A stretch of DNA of 64,000 bases from Prochlorococcus sp. AG-363-P19 (lineage in GTDB: Bacteria; Cyanobacteriota; Cyanobacteriia; PCC-6307; Cyanobiaceae). The notes below the pieces were generated by a model. It searched no databases. It was not told the origin of the DNA and saw nothing but the letters and a program-made list of their open reading frames with translations. Within the stretch, counting starts at the first letter, position 1. Each line of letters starts with the position of its first letter. The translations under genes and the position numbers were made by a program. The stretch lies in NCBI GenBank assembly GCA_003280055.1, contig QCGG01000001.1, positions 62,001 to 126,000 of the forward strand, read 5' to 3'. Shown piece by piece: positions 19,319-29,522 of the stretch.

Positions 19319-20653
19319 TTAATTATTTTTGTTGGGTGTAGCTTGTGTGCGCAATGACTCCATAAGACTTTCCAAATTGTTTAGAGGATGTAATTGTTCA
19401 TTTTGAATAGGATCGTTTTGTTTTAAAGAATGATCGAGATTTTTAAGGCGGATTTGGCCAGTTCTCATTTCATCATCTCCGATAACTAATGCCCATCTTG
19501 CACCACTTCGGTTTGCTCTTTTGAATTGTTTGTTGAAGGCCCCACTAGAGCAATCGAGTTCAACGATAAACCCTGCGGCTCTTAATTCTTGTGAAATGAC
19601 CAGTGCTTTTTTCTCGGCATCGGCACCCTTGTTTATTAAAAAGATGTCTGGATGGTTGATTTTGCTCAAGAGAGCTGCTTTCCCTGAAGGATTCTCTTGG
19701 GAAATTTGTTGAATTAGAAGAATTAATCTTTCTAGCCCTATGGCCCATCCAATCGCTGGAGTGGGGGGGCCTCCAAGTTGTTCAATCAGTCGGTTGTATC
19801 TACCGCCTCCACATACTGTTGATTGTGCACCAAGCTGAGGACTGGTGATTTCAAAAGCCGTTTGATCGTAGTAATCGAGCCCTCTGACTAGTCGGTCATT
19901 GATTTTAAAGGGGATATCAAGTGCCTGAAGATGTATTTGTACAGAAGCAAAACGTTTTTGACTTTCCTTGGAAAGTGAACTATGTAATTTAGGGGCTTTT
20001 TCTAGTAGAGCTTGTGTTTGAGAATTCTTACTATCTAGAATTCTCAAAGGATTTTGCAGAAGTCGTTTTTGAGAGTCTGTATCGAGGGCAGATTCACGGG
20101 ATTGCAACCAATTAACTAATTGAGAGCGAAAGGTTTTGCGATCCTCTTCATCTCCAAGACTATTAATCTCAAGCTCCAAATTATTTAAGCCAAGATCTTG
20201 TAGCAAATTCCAAGCAAGTGCAATAACTTCTGCATCGCTTCTTGTTTGATTAAGGCCAATAAATTCAACTCCTAGTTGATGGAATTGCCTTTGTCTTCCT
20301 GCTTGCGGGCGTTCATATCTAAACATAGGGCCTGCATACCAGAGGCGTTGCATTCCTTTGTTAAGGAGACCATTCTCTAAGACTGCTCTTATTACTGACG
20401 CTGTTCCCTCTGGTCGAAGTGTGCAAGACCTTTCCCCTCTGTCTAAAAATGAATACATTTCTTTGCCTACAACGTCCGTTTCTTCTCCAATGCCTTTAGA
20501 AAACAACTCGGTTGCTTCGAGTAAGGGAGTGCGAATCTCGCTGATACCTGCGCGCACGAAATGTGTACGAGCTAAAGATTCAATTGCTTGCCAAATTGGA
20601 GTCTGTTCAGGTAGGAGGTCAACCATGCCTCTAAGTTTCTTTAGATGGTTCAC
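19319..20653 (-). CDS. hisS: Histidyl-tRNA synthetase
   Basis: 444 residues, class II. The motifs [11 protein letters not shown], motif 2 [19 protein letters not shown], the HisA box [15 protein letters not shown] and motif 3 [14 protein letters not shown] are all present. It charges tRNA-His in the cytosol. The start used is GTG at 20653; the next ATG (residue 10) lies inside the conserved RGM segment, so GTG is preferred. Directly upstream of the UDP-glucose dehydrogenase. Confidence 0.97.
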   Translation of the reverse strand: MNHLKKLRGMVDLLPEQTPIWQAIESLARTHFVRAGISEIRTPLLEATELFSKGIGEETDVVGKEMYSFLDRGERSCTLRPEGTASVIRAVLENGLLNKGMQRLWYAGPMFRYERPQAGRQRQFHQLGVEFIGLNQTRSDAEVIALAWNLLQDLGLNNLELEINSLGDEEDRKTFRSQLVNWLQSRESALDTDSQKRLLQNPLRILDSKNSQTQALLEKAPKLHSSLSKESQKRFASVQIHLQALDIPFKINDRLVRGLDYYDQTAFEITSPQLGAQSTVCGGGRYNRLIEQLGGPPTPAIGWAIGLERLILLIQQISQENPSGKAALLSKINHPDIFLINKGADAEKKALVISQELRAAGFIVELDCSSGAFNKQFKRANRSGARWALVIGDDEMRTGQIRLKNLDHSLKQNDPIQNEQLHPLNNLESLMESLRTQATPNKNN

Positions 20654-20777
20654 ATTTCTCCTTTAGTTTTCTTGAGTGAATTAGTAAGTTCGGAAAAGAA
20701 GGTAAGTTGGTGGAGCAAGAGAACTAGATTATGTTGATATAAATCATAAAGCCCGTTCATTTTGTCCAGAAGAGATA

Positions 20778-21935
20778 TTAATTGTAGGTACGCCGAATAG
20801 GCTTTTTAAGTAGGTTTTCATATTGTTCCAGAGTCCTTTCATTGACAAGTGATACTTGAAATTCGGCCATAACCTTTTTTCTTGCTTCTTTGCCAAATTT
20901 GCGTGCTAGATCTGGATTCTCTATTAGAAGTCGGATTGCAAGTGTTAATGCTCTTGAGTCTCTTAAAGGCACTAGTAAGCCTGAACGACCATGGTCCACA
21001 ACATCCCTGCATCCAGGCACATCTGTAGTGATGATTGGCTTTTCCATGGAAGCAGCCTCAATAAGTGATCTTGATAAACCTTCTCTCCAAGAAGGAAGAA
21101 CTACTAGGTCACAGGAGGCATAAAGTGTATGCATATCCGTAACATGGCCAAGGAAGTGGATCCTTGATTCAGTTTGCAAACCAGTAATTTCATCTTTTGA
21201 TAGAGAACTTCTATTGTCGAGATCTAGATCGCCTGCTAGGAGTAATTCGATTTTGTACCCTCTGGACCATAAATTTTTACATGCCTCTAGAACTTCTAGT
21301 AGACCTTTTTGTTTAATTAGCCTAGAAGGAAAAAGTAGTTGAAGAGGATCTTGAAAATCCCCTGCTGCATCTTTCGGAGGTTTGAATTGTTCTATGTCAA
21401 CTCCCGAGCCATGAATTAGCCGAGCCTTCCCTTCATCAGTAATTCCTAGTTGAATAAGTTGTTCTTGGTCTTCTGCATTTTGGAAAACCACAGTAGACCT
21501 TCTAGCTTTAAAGACACTCTTGTAAATAGGTTTTAGAGCTCTTCGAAGTATTAGATGATGTGTGCGTGTTCCTAAGAAAACATGCCCAAGACCTGTTACT
21601 GCATTTATAACTCTATATACTCTAGAGAACTTTGCTGCAATGGTGCCATAAAGACACGCTTTGATAGTGAAATGGTGGACCAGGTCAGGCTTCTTCCTTT
21701 GATAAGTTCTTATAAGATCTAAGAGTGCTGTTGCCTCCGTAAAAGGGTTAATAGAGCTGCGAGATACTTTCCAGTTGTTGACTTGAAAACCTTCTTTTTC
21801 AATTGATTTTGTGTATTTGTCATGAGGTGCTACAACTGAAACCTCATACCCTTTTTCTCGAAGCTCTCGCAACAAAGGAAATCTGAAATTGTATATATAC
21901 CAACTGGTATTTGCAACAAGAAGAACTCTAAACAT
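20778..21935 (-). CDS. GT4-family glycosyltransferase of the polysaccharide locus
   Basis: 385 residues, GT-B fold. The N-terminus FRVLLVANTSWYIYNFRFPLLREL with PDLVHHFTIKACLYGTIAAK resembles capsule/O-antigen transferases such as the UDP-GalNAc/GlcNAc enzymes of PglA/CapM type. The C-terminal donor site includes WREGLSRSLIEAASMEKPII, giving the E-x7-E motif. Probably cytosolic or membrane-associated and adds a sugar to a lipid-linked intermediate. Next gene upstream on the strand is asnB. Confidence 0.88.
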   Translation of the reverse strand: MFRVLLVANTSWYIYNFRFPLLRELREKGYEVSVVAPHDKYTKSIEKEGFQVNNWKVSRSSINPFTEATALLDLIRTYQRKKPDLVHHFTIKACLYGTIAAKFSRVYRVINAVTGLGHVFLGTRTHHLILRRALKPIYKSVFKARRSTVVFQNAEDQEQLIQLGITDEGKARLIHGSGVDIEQFKPPKDAAGDFQDPLQLLFPSRLIKQKGLLEVLEACKNLWSRGYKIELLLAGDLDLDNRSSLSKDEITGLQTESRIHFLGHVTDMHTLYASCDLVVLPSWREGLSRSLIEAASMEKPIITTDVPGCRDVVDHGRSGLLVPLRDSRALTLAIRLLIENPDLARKFGKEARKKVMAEFQVSLVNERTLEQYENLLKKPIRRTYN

Positions 21936-22031
21936 TGTGAATTAGTTTCTATTTGAGAAGATGAAGTGATAGAGACTTTTTTAAGAGACAGAAAGAAAAC
22001 ATAGTAGAACTGAGCTTCTTGATATTTTTTT

Positions 22032-23972
22032 TCACCCCCATCTTTCTAACCATGAATGTGCCATTAACACAGGCCACAATGTTCCAATATGATCAAAATT
22101 TCCAGAAAGATGTTGATTCCAGATATGCTCTATTTCCGCAGAGTTAAACCAGCGATGCTTTTTTATAATTGTTCTATTAAGCAGATCATCTGCCCAGGGT
22201 TTTAAAGGCCCTCGAAGCCAGCTGCCAATCGGCATTGCAAAACCAGTTTTTGGCCTTTTATAAAGCTCGGGAGGAAGATATTCCTTGAGTAGTTCTTTTA
22301 ATGCCCATTTACCTATATATCTACGTTCCTTAGTTCGGATTTTGAGTTGCAATGGCAGACTCCAGGCGGTTTGTGCAACTGAAGGATCCAAGAAGGGCGC
22401 CCTAGTCTCGAGACCGACTGCCATAGAAGCCCTATCAACTTTAACGAGGATATCGAACGGAAGGTAATTTATAAGGTCGGCTAGCATTATCTGTTCCTCA
22501 GGAGTGGGAGCAGTGGGAAGGGGAGAAATGGTTTTTGAATTTCTACCCTCGTTTAAATTCGATTCTAGTAAAACTGCATATATAGCCTCTAAAGAGTTAG
22601 CGGCACCAATTGCAGAAGCAAGCTTTTGTCGTTTCTGTTGAGCCAGGCCATCTGAAGAAAGACCTAACAGCTCAAAGGGAGCATTTTGGATGGCAGATTT
22701 TAAAATTTTGCGAATTGGGCTAGAAGTGAAACCTAGTCTGCGATGTAGTAATGGTGCTAGTCGATGTCTGTTGTAACCCCCAAAAAGTTCATCGCCGCCA
22801 TCCCCTGTCAATGCAACTGTTAGGCCTGACTTTCTAGCTTCCCTACATAATAGATGTGTTGGAACCTGAGAAGAATCAGCGAAGGGTTCTGAATATAGAT
22901 TTGGGAGTAAAGGTATTAATGCTTGTGCATCTTTAGCTGTTAGAGCTACTTCGGTGTGATTAGTTTTTAAAACCTTAGCTATTTCGCTTGCACAAGGTCC
23001 CTCGTCAAATTTTGGCTCATCTGGAAAAGAAACTGTGAAGCTGCGTATTGGACTTTTACTATTTTCTTGAAGTAGAGCAGTAGTCAAAGAAGAGTCAATT
23101 CCACCTGAAAGAAAGGACCCTAGAGGAACATCTGCAATTGATTGAATTCTGATTGCTTCTTTTAGGACATCTTTTAAATCTTGAAGTTTCTCATTAACAG
23201 AAGAATACTCAATTTTTTTGGAATTAAAGGCATATTCAAAATACTTTTCCTGTGTATTCCACCATGAGAAACTCTCTGGCAATTGGTCAGGAAAAGTTTC
23301 TGAAGAGTTGGCCTTTATTGTTACTAGATGACCAGGTAGTAATTGTTGTATACCCTTATAAATGCATTTAGGTGCTTTTATATATCCTAAACGCATATAG
23401 CTATCAATTGCATCTCTATCTAGTGGATTTGAAAAAGGTCTGACCTCTCGAAATGCTGAAACGTCAGATGAAAATGTAATCCCATGGCCATTTAGTATTC
23501 CCCAATAAAGAGGCTTTTCGCCAAATCTATCTCTAACAAGAGTAAGTTCTTTCTCTTTGCGGTCCCACAAAGCAAAGGCGAACATTCCCTTGCTTAGATC
23601 CAAGGCCTTCTTTATTCCCAATACTTCTATAGCAGATAATAAGGTCTCTGTATCTGAATCTCCAATAAATTTCTGATCATATTTAGTTTTAGTCTGGATA
23701 TGCCTCCGCAATTGATCATGATTATAAATTTCCCCATTAAAAACTATTATGAAACGTCCACTTTTACTAGCCATAGGTTGATGCCCTGCAGTAGACAAAT
23801 CGACAATTGACAACCTTCTATGGCCTAGTCCTATTCCCACTGAGCGATCGATCCAAATACCGGAATCATCTGGCCCACGATGTGATAAAGCATTGGCCAT
23901 TTTTTCGATTGTATTTGTAAGATCAAGATCTTGATTGTTCTTAAAAAGCCAAAGGCCTGAAATGCCACACAT
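22032..23972 (-). CDS. asnB: Glutamine-hydrolysing asparagine synthetase-like
   Basis: 646 residues. The class II amidotransferase domain starts MCGISGLWLF with catalytic Cys2, then SHRGPDDSGIW. The synthetase domain has the pyrophosphate loop LSGGIDSSL near residue 287 and LTGDGGDELFGGYNRH. Housekeeping asparagine supply is possible, but many AsnB copies inside polysaccharide loci amidate sugar carboxyl groups, and this one sits among capsule genes next to uronate-making enzymes. The start overlaps the preceding gene's stop by one base (TAATG). Confidence 0.9.
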   Translation of the reverse strand: MCGISGLWLFKNNQDLDLTNTIEKMANALSHRGPDDSGIWIDRSVGIGLGHRRLSIVDLSTAGHQPMASKSGRFIIVFNGEIYNHDQLRRHIQTKTKYDQKFIGDSDTETLLSAIEVLGIKKALDLSKGMFAFALWDRKEKELTLVRDRFGEKPLYWGILNGHGITFSSDVSAFREVRPFSNPLDRDAIDSYMRLGYIKAPKCIYKGIQQLLPGHLVTIKANSSETFPDQLPESFSWWNTQEKYFEYAFNSKKIEYSSVNEKLQDLKDVLKEAIRIQSIADVPLGSFLSGGIDSSLTTALLQENSKSPIRSFTVSFPDEPKFDEGPCASEIAKVLKTNHTEVALTAKDAQALIPLLPNLYSEPFADSSQVPTHLLCREARKSGLTVALTGDGGDELFGGYNRHRLAPLLHRRLGFTSSPIRKILKSAIQNAPFELLGLSSDGLAQQKRQKLASAIGAANSLEAIYAVLLESNLNEGRNSKTISPLPTAPTPEEQIMLADLINYLPFDILVKVDRASMAVGLETRAPFLDPSVAQTAWSLPLQLKIRTKERRYIGKWALKELLKEYLPPELYKRPKTGFAMPIGSWLRGPLKPWADDLLNRTIIKKHRWFNSAEIEHIWNQHLSGNFDHIGTLWPVLMAHSWLERWG

Positions 23973-25039
23973 TAGAAAAGCCAGTAAGGAAAAAGAAGGT
24001 TGTTATACGGAACCCAGTAAACAGAATAGTCACCAAAAAATAGCCATATTGTCAGAATCATTACTGAAGCAAAGACAATTATCTCTTTCCAGAAAAATTG
24101 TGATATCCCTAATATACGTTGATAGGGAATACTACTTCCTACTACCATTTGTATTGGAATCACATAAAGAGCTAAGCGATCTATCATTGATGTAGGTGCT
24201 TTGGCTAAAAGTGCTATTGCAAATATCACCGTTGCGAATGACATTAATCGCCAAATCTTTTTAGATGCAGGTGCTAATTGGTATTTTTTTTCAGTAAACA
24301 GATATGCAATTGAATATACTAAGCTAATTCCAACACGTATATATGCTCCTTTAGACTCAAAACTTTCATAATAACCGAACATAACCCCAACTGATTCGCT
24401 AGAGAATGCAGATGAAAAGATTCCATAACCTGCAAGAAGAATCAGTATTATACGAATAAGGACAATAAATTTTAGTTTTTTAGGTAGAAGAAAAGCAGGT
24501 AATAGAAGAATCAGAAGACTCGTTTTGTGGAAAGTTGAAGCAATTGCAATCCAGATGAAAAAAGGAATAAATTTTCTGTTTTGAATAGCTAGTAAGGCAA
24601 GCATCTCTAGTCCTATGCTTACACCTTGACGGGTATATCCCATTGCTACCATTATTACTAAGTACGGGAATGCAATTAAAAGTGCTAACCATGGCCTTGG
24701 TTGATTTCTGCAGAAAAGGACTAGGCCAACTGAAAAAATAAAAGCGCATAAAGTATTTACTAGATAAATTCCACCAAATACATTTGCTCCTATCCATTCG
24801 AAAATGAAGTATCCTGACTCATCACCTTTTAATAGAGCAATAATAGATGGGAGCTCAACACCTTTTGCCAATTGCATACTTTGCATATAGGAACCCCAAT
24901 CTCCTCCAACTTGATGCCGAAGACCAATAAATAAGGTTAAGAAAATGATTAATGGAATAGTATTTTGATTTATCCAAGAACCCTTCCTGTAAAAACTTTG
25001 AAAGGCTAAATAGAGAAAGATTAGGTAGTAAGTGATCAT
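23972..25039 (-). CDS. EpsG/Wzy-like polysaccharide polymerase
   Basis: 355 residues, almost entirely hydrophobic with about nine to ten membrane helices. FLTLFIGLRHQVGGDWGSYMQSM is typical of the EpsG family (RxxxGxDxxxY near the first loop), and YTRQGVSIGLEMLA carries the RQG/ARG signature common to it. Such proteins polymerise repeat units at the periplasmic face of the inner membrane. It lies between the flippase-like ABC gene and asnB, which fits a Wzy role. Sequence divergence leaves the exact linkage unknown. Confidence 0.8.
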   Translation of the reverse strand: MITYYLIFLYLAFQSFYRKGSWINQNTIPLIIFLTLFIGLRHQVGGDWGSYMQSMQLAKGVELPSIIALLKGDESGYFIFEWIGANVFGGIYLVNTLCAFIFSVGLVLFCRNQPRPWLALLIAFPYLVIMVAMGYTRQGVSIGLEMLALLAIQNRKFIPFFIWIAIASTFHKTSLLILLLPAFLLPKKLKFIVLIRIILILLAGYGIFSSAFSSESVGVMFGYYESFESKGAYIRVGISLVYSIAYLFTEKKYQLAPASKKIWRLMSFATVIFAIALLAKAPTSMIDRLALYVIPIQMVVGSSIPYQRILGISQFFWKEIIVFASVMILTIWLFFGDYSVYWVPYNNLLFPYWLF

Positions 25040-25150
25040 ATCTGATGTTATCTAACTGATGATCATTTCTTCTTATCAGCCCTGTAACCCTTTAAAGAGG
25101 CTTCGTTTACCTTATTAAGGATTCTGATGGCTTTTATTGTGAGGTTTTTT

Positions 25151-26947
25151 TTATTCATATTCTGCTACTCCATTGGCTAATTTAATTATTCTGTCACACC
25201 CTTTAAGTGTGGATTCTCTGTGAGCAATTATTATCACCGTTAACTCAGAGCTTAGGTTGTCGATAGATTGCATTACTTCTGATTCAGTTTGACGGTCAAG
25301 AGCACTAGTTGCTTCATCGAAGACAATTAACTTTGCTTGCTTATATAATGCTCGAGCGATAGCAACACGTTGCCTTTGCCCACCACTGAGACAAATCCCT
25401 CTTTCGCCTACATGGGTGAAGTATCCTTCTGGGCATTGATTGATAAAGTTTGATATCTTTGCCATTTCGGCTGCTTTTTTTACCTGGTCCATGTCTATTT
25501 TTTCTTGTGGTATGCCAAATGCAATGTTCTGGGTAATAGAGCTGTCAGCTAAGTAAATAGTTTGGGGGACGTGAGCAATAGAAGCCCTCCATGCTTTTAA
25601 TAGGTCTGAATTATTTCGACTATTGATGTTGATTCCGTCTATACATATTTCTCCAGATGTTGGGGCAAGAAGTCCCATTAAAATATCTACTAAAGTACTT
25701 TTACCACTACCTGTAACCCCAATGAGGCCAATACGCTCACCCTTGAAAATTTCCAGGTCAATTCCTTTTATAACTTCGCTTAATTTTTTCCCATAACTAA
25801 ACTTAACTCGTTTTAATTGAATGCTTTTGGTGAATTGATAACTGTGGGTTTTAGATGATGTTGCATTGACTGGAAGAGGTTGTGATAAAAGATTCAATAT
25901 ATTTGCAAGATTAACTTTATTGTTTCTTATTTGAGCCCAGCCTTCATAGACCTTTTGCACCATAGGTAATAGTCTTTGAGCTCCTAATGCAAGTGCTCCT
26001 AGAAAAGGCAAAGCCTTTGCGACCCCGCCCTGAATAACGAGTGCATATCCTGTTAAAGCAATAATCACCATCCCCACTGGTTCCATTGCTAAGCGGGGGA
26101 AAGCGGTTAAGAAGCTACTTTTTGCTGCCGCGCTTCTCAAAGGCCTGTCAGATTGAATGTAAAGACTGGTGTAAAACTCTTGGCTGCCATCCAAGAGAAC
26201 TTCTCGAATAGCTCCTAAACTTTCCTGTAGAGCTTTGATTAATTGTTTGTTGAGAGTTACAAGCTCTTTCCCAAGACGCAAAAGTGGTGTTTTTGAAATT
26301 AAAACTGCTATTGAATAAACAATTGCAATGAGAAGACCTGCTCCTAATGCAATCGCCAAATTTATTATCAACAAAGTGATAATTAGCCCTAAAACAATAA
26401 GGAGTGCACTTAACAAATTCAGAGCAGGAATTAATACTAGGCCAATTGTTCTTTCTAAATCACTAGTCAGATAAGAAATCAATGTGCTGCTATTTCTTGA
26501 TATGTGCACTGCATAACTTTGGTACATTGTTCTTCTATATGCCTCGCAGCTAATATCGGAACCTAATGCTGCTGCTAATTTACCGGTAAGCTTTAGATTT
26601 AATAGCCTTATAGCTGCTGCCAGAACGGCTGTGAATGCGAAGCCAATTGTTATAGGTAGAAGTAGTTCTTGAGGGCCAGAAATTCCAAAAATATCAGCCC
26701 ATTCCTGGATAATTTTCTGCTTCCAAAGTCCTTCTGGGTTTGCAAGTACTGCTAAAAAAGGTAGAACAGCAGCAAGGCTGATCATTTCAGCAAAACTACT
26801 AACTAACATCAACAATATTAGTAATCTCACTTGATGACGCCTTTCAGGGTTTAGGTGGCCCCAAAGAGCACCCAGAAGAGTCCTAAGGCTATTTTTTTCT
26901 GAAAAAATAGGAATTTCTTTTGTGTGATTTAAATTGTTATAGATCAC
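25151..26947 (-). CDS. ABC exporter, fused permease-ATPase (flippase-like)
   Basis: 598 residues. About six N-terminal membrane helices (roughly 40-330), then one ATPase domain with Walker A GVTGSGKSTLVDIL, signature LSGGQRQRVAIARAL and Walker B LIVFDEATSALD. The half-transporter layout matches MsbA/PglK, which flip lipid-linked saccharides. There is no Wzx-type flippase in this locus, so this gene is the obvious candidate. The start overlaps the upstream dehydrogenase stop by four bases. Confidence 0.88.
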   Translation of the reverse strand: MIYNNLNHTKEIPIFSEKNSLRTLLGALWGHLNPERRHQVRLLILLMLVSSFAEMISLAAVLPFLAVLANPEGLWKQKIIQEWADIFGISGPQELLLPITIGFAFTAVLAAAIRLLNLKLTGKLAAALGSDISCEAYRRTMYQSYAVHISRNSSTLISYLTSDLERTIGLVLIPALNLLSALLIVLGLIITLLIINLAIALGAGLLIAIVYSIAVLISKTPLLRLGKELVTLNKQLIKALQESLGAIREVLLDGSQEFYTSLYIQSDRPLRSAAAKSSFLTAFPRLAMEPVGMVIIALTGYALVIQGGVAKALPFLGALALGAQRLLPMVQKVYEGWAQIRNNKVNLANILNLLSQPLPVNATSSKTHSYQFTKSIQLKRVKFSYGKKLSEVIKGIDLEIFKGERIGLIGVTGSGKSTLVDILMGLLAPTSGEICIDGININSRNNSDLLKAWRASIAHVPQTIYLADSSITQNIAFGIPQEKIDMDQVKKAAEMAKISNFINQCPEGYFTHVGERGICLSGGQRQRVAIARALYKQAKLIVFDEATSALDRQTESEVMQSIDNLSSELTVIIIAHRESTLKGCDRIIKLANGVAEYE

Positions 26948-28329
26948 AATCGAATGGGATTTAGTTCTCTAGGGGCAATTCCTTTAAGGTCAACAAGAAC
27001 TCCTTTTTTATCGAGTAGATCCTCCCATTGAGATGTGACTATCTCTTTAAATTCCCTATGAGCTACAGCTGCAATCACTGCTTGATATTTAGTTGATTTA
27101 GGTATGTTATTGATCACTTCGGTCTCGTATTTGCTCTTTGCTTCTTTTGAATCAATCCAGGGATCCACAACTATTGATTTCATGCCATAGTGCCTGAGGG
27201 CCTCTATTACATCAACTACACGTGTATTTCGTAAATCAGGACAATTCTCCTTAAAGGCAAGACCTAAAATCAAGACTTTTGAACCACTAATATTTAATCC
27301 TCTACTGGCCATTTCAAGAACCATTTGTTGCACAACCCAATCTCCCATGCTGTCATTAATTCTTCTTCCTGCTAATACTATTTGAGGTATATAACCTACT
27401 TGCTCTGCCTTGTGAGTGAGGTAATAGGGGTCCACGCTTATGCAGTGGCCACCAACAAGTCCAGGCCTAAATGGTAAGAAATTCCATTTAGTTCCTGCAG
27501 CTTCAAGTACATCCAGAGTGTCTATTCCTAGTTTATGAAAGATTATTGCCAACTCATTTATCAGTGCAATATTTAGATCCCTTTGGGTGTTTTCAATAAC
27601 TTTGGCAGCCTCTGCAACTTTTATGCTTGGAGCAAGGTATGTGCCGGCATGAATGATTGAGCGATAAAACTTATCTACCCAATCTGCGGCTGTTGAATTA
27701 CTTCCACTGGTGACTTTAGTGATTGTTGTTAGTTTGTGTGTAGTGTCACCAGGATTAATTCTCTCTGGACTATAACCACAGAAAAAATCTTCATTAAATT
27801 TGAGACCAGATTCTTTTTGAACAATAGGGACGCAAATTTCTTCAGTAGCACCAGGATAAACAGTGCTCTCATAGATGACAACTGGCAATATATTATTTTG
27901 TAGACCCTTAGAGAATATTACCCTGTCCTTTAGAGCTTTACCAACAGTTCTACTTGCTTCTTCAAGAGGTGAGAAATCAGGTTTTTTTGCTGAATCTATC
28001 GGGGTTGGAACTGTTACTAGAAAAACATCTGCTTCTCTAAGAAGATCAGCATTACTTGTGAACTCTAAAAGGCTTGATTTTGTAAGTTCATCAGGACTGG
28101 TCTCATTAGTAATATCAATTCCTTCGTTTAATTCTTTAAGTCTTTTCTTGTTAATGTCAAAGCCAATGACTCGTCTTCTTAAAGTTATTCCGGAAGTTAC
28201 GCAGTGTTGCACTTTGCCAAGCTCAACAGCTAGAGGTAATCCCACATAGCCAAGCCCTATAACTGCAATTGTGCAGTTGGATATATCCGGCAACTTAGCT
28301 TCAAGAGATGTAGTTGCTTTAGATGCCAT
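26944..28329 (-). CDS. UDP-HexNAc/nucleotide-sugar dehydrogenase (WbpA/VipA type)
   Basis: 461 residues from the ATG at 28329; a TTG at 28353 would add eight and lengthen the overlap with the epimerase gene. [18 protein letters not shown] binds [18 protein letters not shown] follows, and the catalytic Cys is in [35 protein letters not shown] marks the subgroup acting on UDP-GlcNAc/GalNAc/ManNAc rather than UDP-glucose. It therefore makes a second type of uronate beside the UGDH at 17.9-19.3 kb. It overlaps the epimerase end by 11 bases. Confidence 0.9.
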   Translation of the reverse strand: MASKATTSLEAKLPDISNCTIAVIGLGYVGLPLAVELGKVQHCVTSGITLRRRVIGFDINKKRLKELNEGIDITNETSPDELTKSSLLEFTSNADLLREADVFLVTVPTPIDSAKKPDFSPLEEASRTVGKALKDRVIFSKGLQNNILPVVIYESTVYPGATEEICVPIVQKESGLKFNEDFFCGYSPERINPGDTTHKLTTITKVTSGSNSTAADWVDKFYRSIIHAGTYLAPSIKVAEAAKVIENTQRDLNIALINELAIIFHKLGIDTLDVLEAAGTKWNFLPFRPGLVGGHCISVDPYYLTHKAEQVGYIPQIVLAGRRINDSMGDWVVQQMVLEMASRGLNISGSKVLILGLAFKENCPDLRNTRVVDVIEALRHYGMKSIVVDPWIDSKEAKSKYETEVINNIPKSTKYQAVIAAVAHREFKEIVTSQWEDLLDKKGVLVDLKGIAPRELNPIRL

Positions 28330-29341
28330 AAAAGTCTCGATACCAGGAGACAAAATGATTCACTCCTTCTTTGACTGATGTGTTTGGTTTGAAGCCTATC
28401 CAATTTTCTAGGGAGGTTGTATCAGCTGCTGTTGCCGGAACATCTCCAGGCTGCATTGGTAGAAAAGTTTTTTTTGCTTTTACTCCAAGTGCATCTTCCA
28501 AGGCTGTGATGTACTCAAGTAAGGGGGTGGGATTGGAGTTGCCAATGTTGAATATTCTGTGAGGGGCCCAACTTGTAGAAGGGTTAGGTTTAATAGGGTC
28601 AAAATTTTCGTCTGTTATAGCTGGTTTTTTCATAAGCCTTATAAGACTTTCGATTATGTCGTCTATGTAGGTGAAATCTCTGATCATGTTCCCTTCATTA
28701 AAGACTTTTATTGGTTCTCCTTTCAGCATTGCATCAGTAAAAAGAAAAAGAGCCATGTCTGGCCGTCCCCATGGTCCATAAACTGTAAAGAACCTTAGAC
28801 CTGTCGAAGGAAGCCCGTACAAATGACTATAGGTATGAGCCATTAGCTCATTTGCTTTCTTTGTGGCTGCATAAAAGCTAACAGGGTGATCTACCCCCTG
28901 TTGCTCAGAGAAAGGCAAATTGGTATTGCCTCCATACACAGAGCTGCTACTTGCATATATCAGGTGCTTGACCTTGTGGTGGCGACAGCCTTCAAGGATA
29001 TTGCCAAACCCAACTACATTGGATTGGATATAGGCATTTGGATTTTCTATGGAATATCTCACTCCTGCCTGTGCAGCTAGGTTGACAACAATTTCCGGAG
29101 TGTGAGTCTTGAAGAGCTCTTTGAGAGTATTGGCGTTTTCAAGATCTCCTTGAATAATTGCAAAATCGATTTGATTCCTAGATGCTGTTAGCTCGAGTTG
29201 ATTTAAACGAGCCTTTTTAAGCGCTGGATCGTAATAGGGATTGATGTTATCTAAACCCACTACCGGGGTTCCTATTTCTAAAAGTTTTTTTGCAAGGTGA
29301 AAGCCAATAAAACCAGCCGCACCGGTAACTAGAACAGACAT
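28319..29341 (-). CDS. UDP-glucuronate 4-epimerase (CapI/LspL type)
   Basis: 340 residues, extended short-chain dehydrogenase. NAD motif [16 protein letters not shown], the [15 protein letters not shown] segment characteristic of glucuronate epimerases, catalytic Ser in YASSSSVYG, and Tyr-Lys in [34 protein letters not shown] is the subgroup signature. It interconverts UDP-glucuronate and UDP-galacturonate. First gene of the minus-strand run; divergent from the wza-like gene. Confidence 0.93.
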   Translation of the reverse strand: MSVLVTGAAGFIGFHLAKKLLEIGTPVVGLDNINPYYDPALKKARLNQLELTASRNQIDFAIIQGDLENANTLKELFKTHTPEIVVNLAAQAGVRYSIENPNAYIQSNVVGFGNILEGCRHHKVKHLIYASSSSVYGGNTNLPFSEQQGVDHPVSFYAATKKANELMAHTYSHLYGLPSTGLRFFTVYGPWGRPDMALFLFTDAMLKGEPIKVFNEGNMIRDFTYIDDIIESLIRLMKKPAITDENFDPIKPNPSTSWAPHRIFNIGNSNPTPLLEYITALEDALGVKAKKTFLPMQPGDVPATAADTTSLENWIGFKPNTSVKEGVNHFVSWYRDFYGI

Positions 29342-29522
29342 TCAGAATTTGAGCTGGATTGGTTGAACGAGTTTGAGTTATAAACCTGAAGATAGCGGAA
29401 GGTTAGAGGTTGTTAGCGCAGATGACCTTCTTGGACAGGAGTTTTACTTAAGTCTTAAGGTCAGTAGCTTTACCGGCCACCTCGGCTGGCTCGTTGGGTG
29501 CCTTAGGAATAAGTTCTCTTTC

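Noticed and set aside
25040-25150. Short palindromes CTTTAAAG and CCTTATTAAGG in the ABC-Wzy gap considered as a terminator
   Set aside because: Stems are short and AT-rich, with no T run on the minus strand, and the genes likely form one operon.
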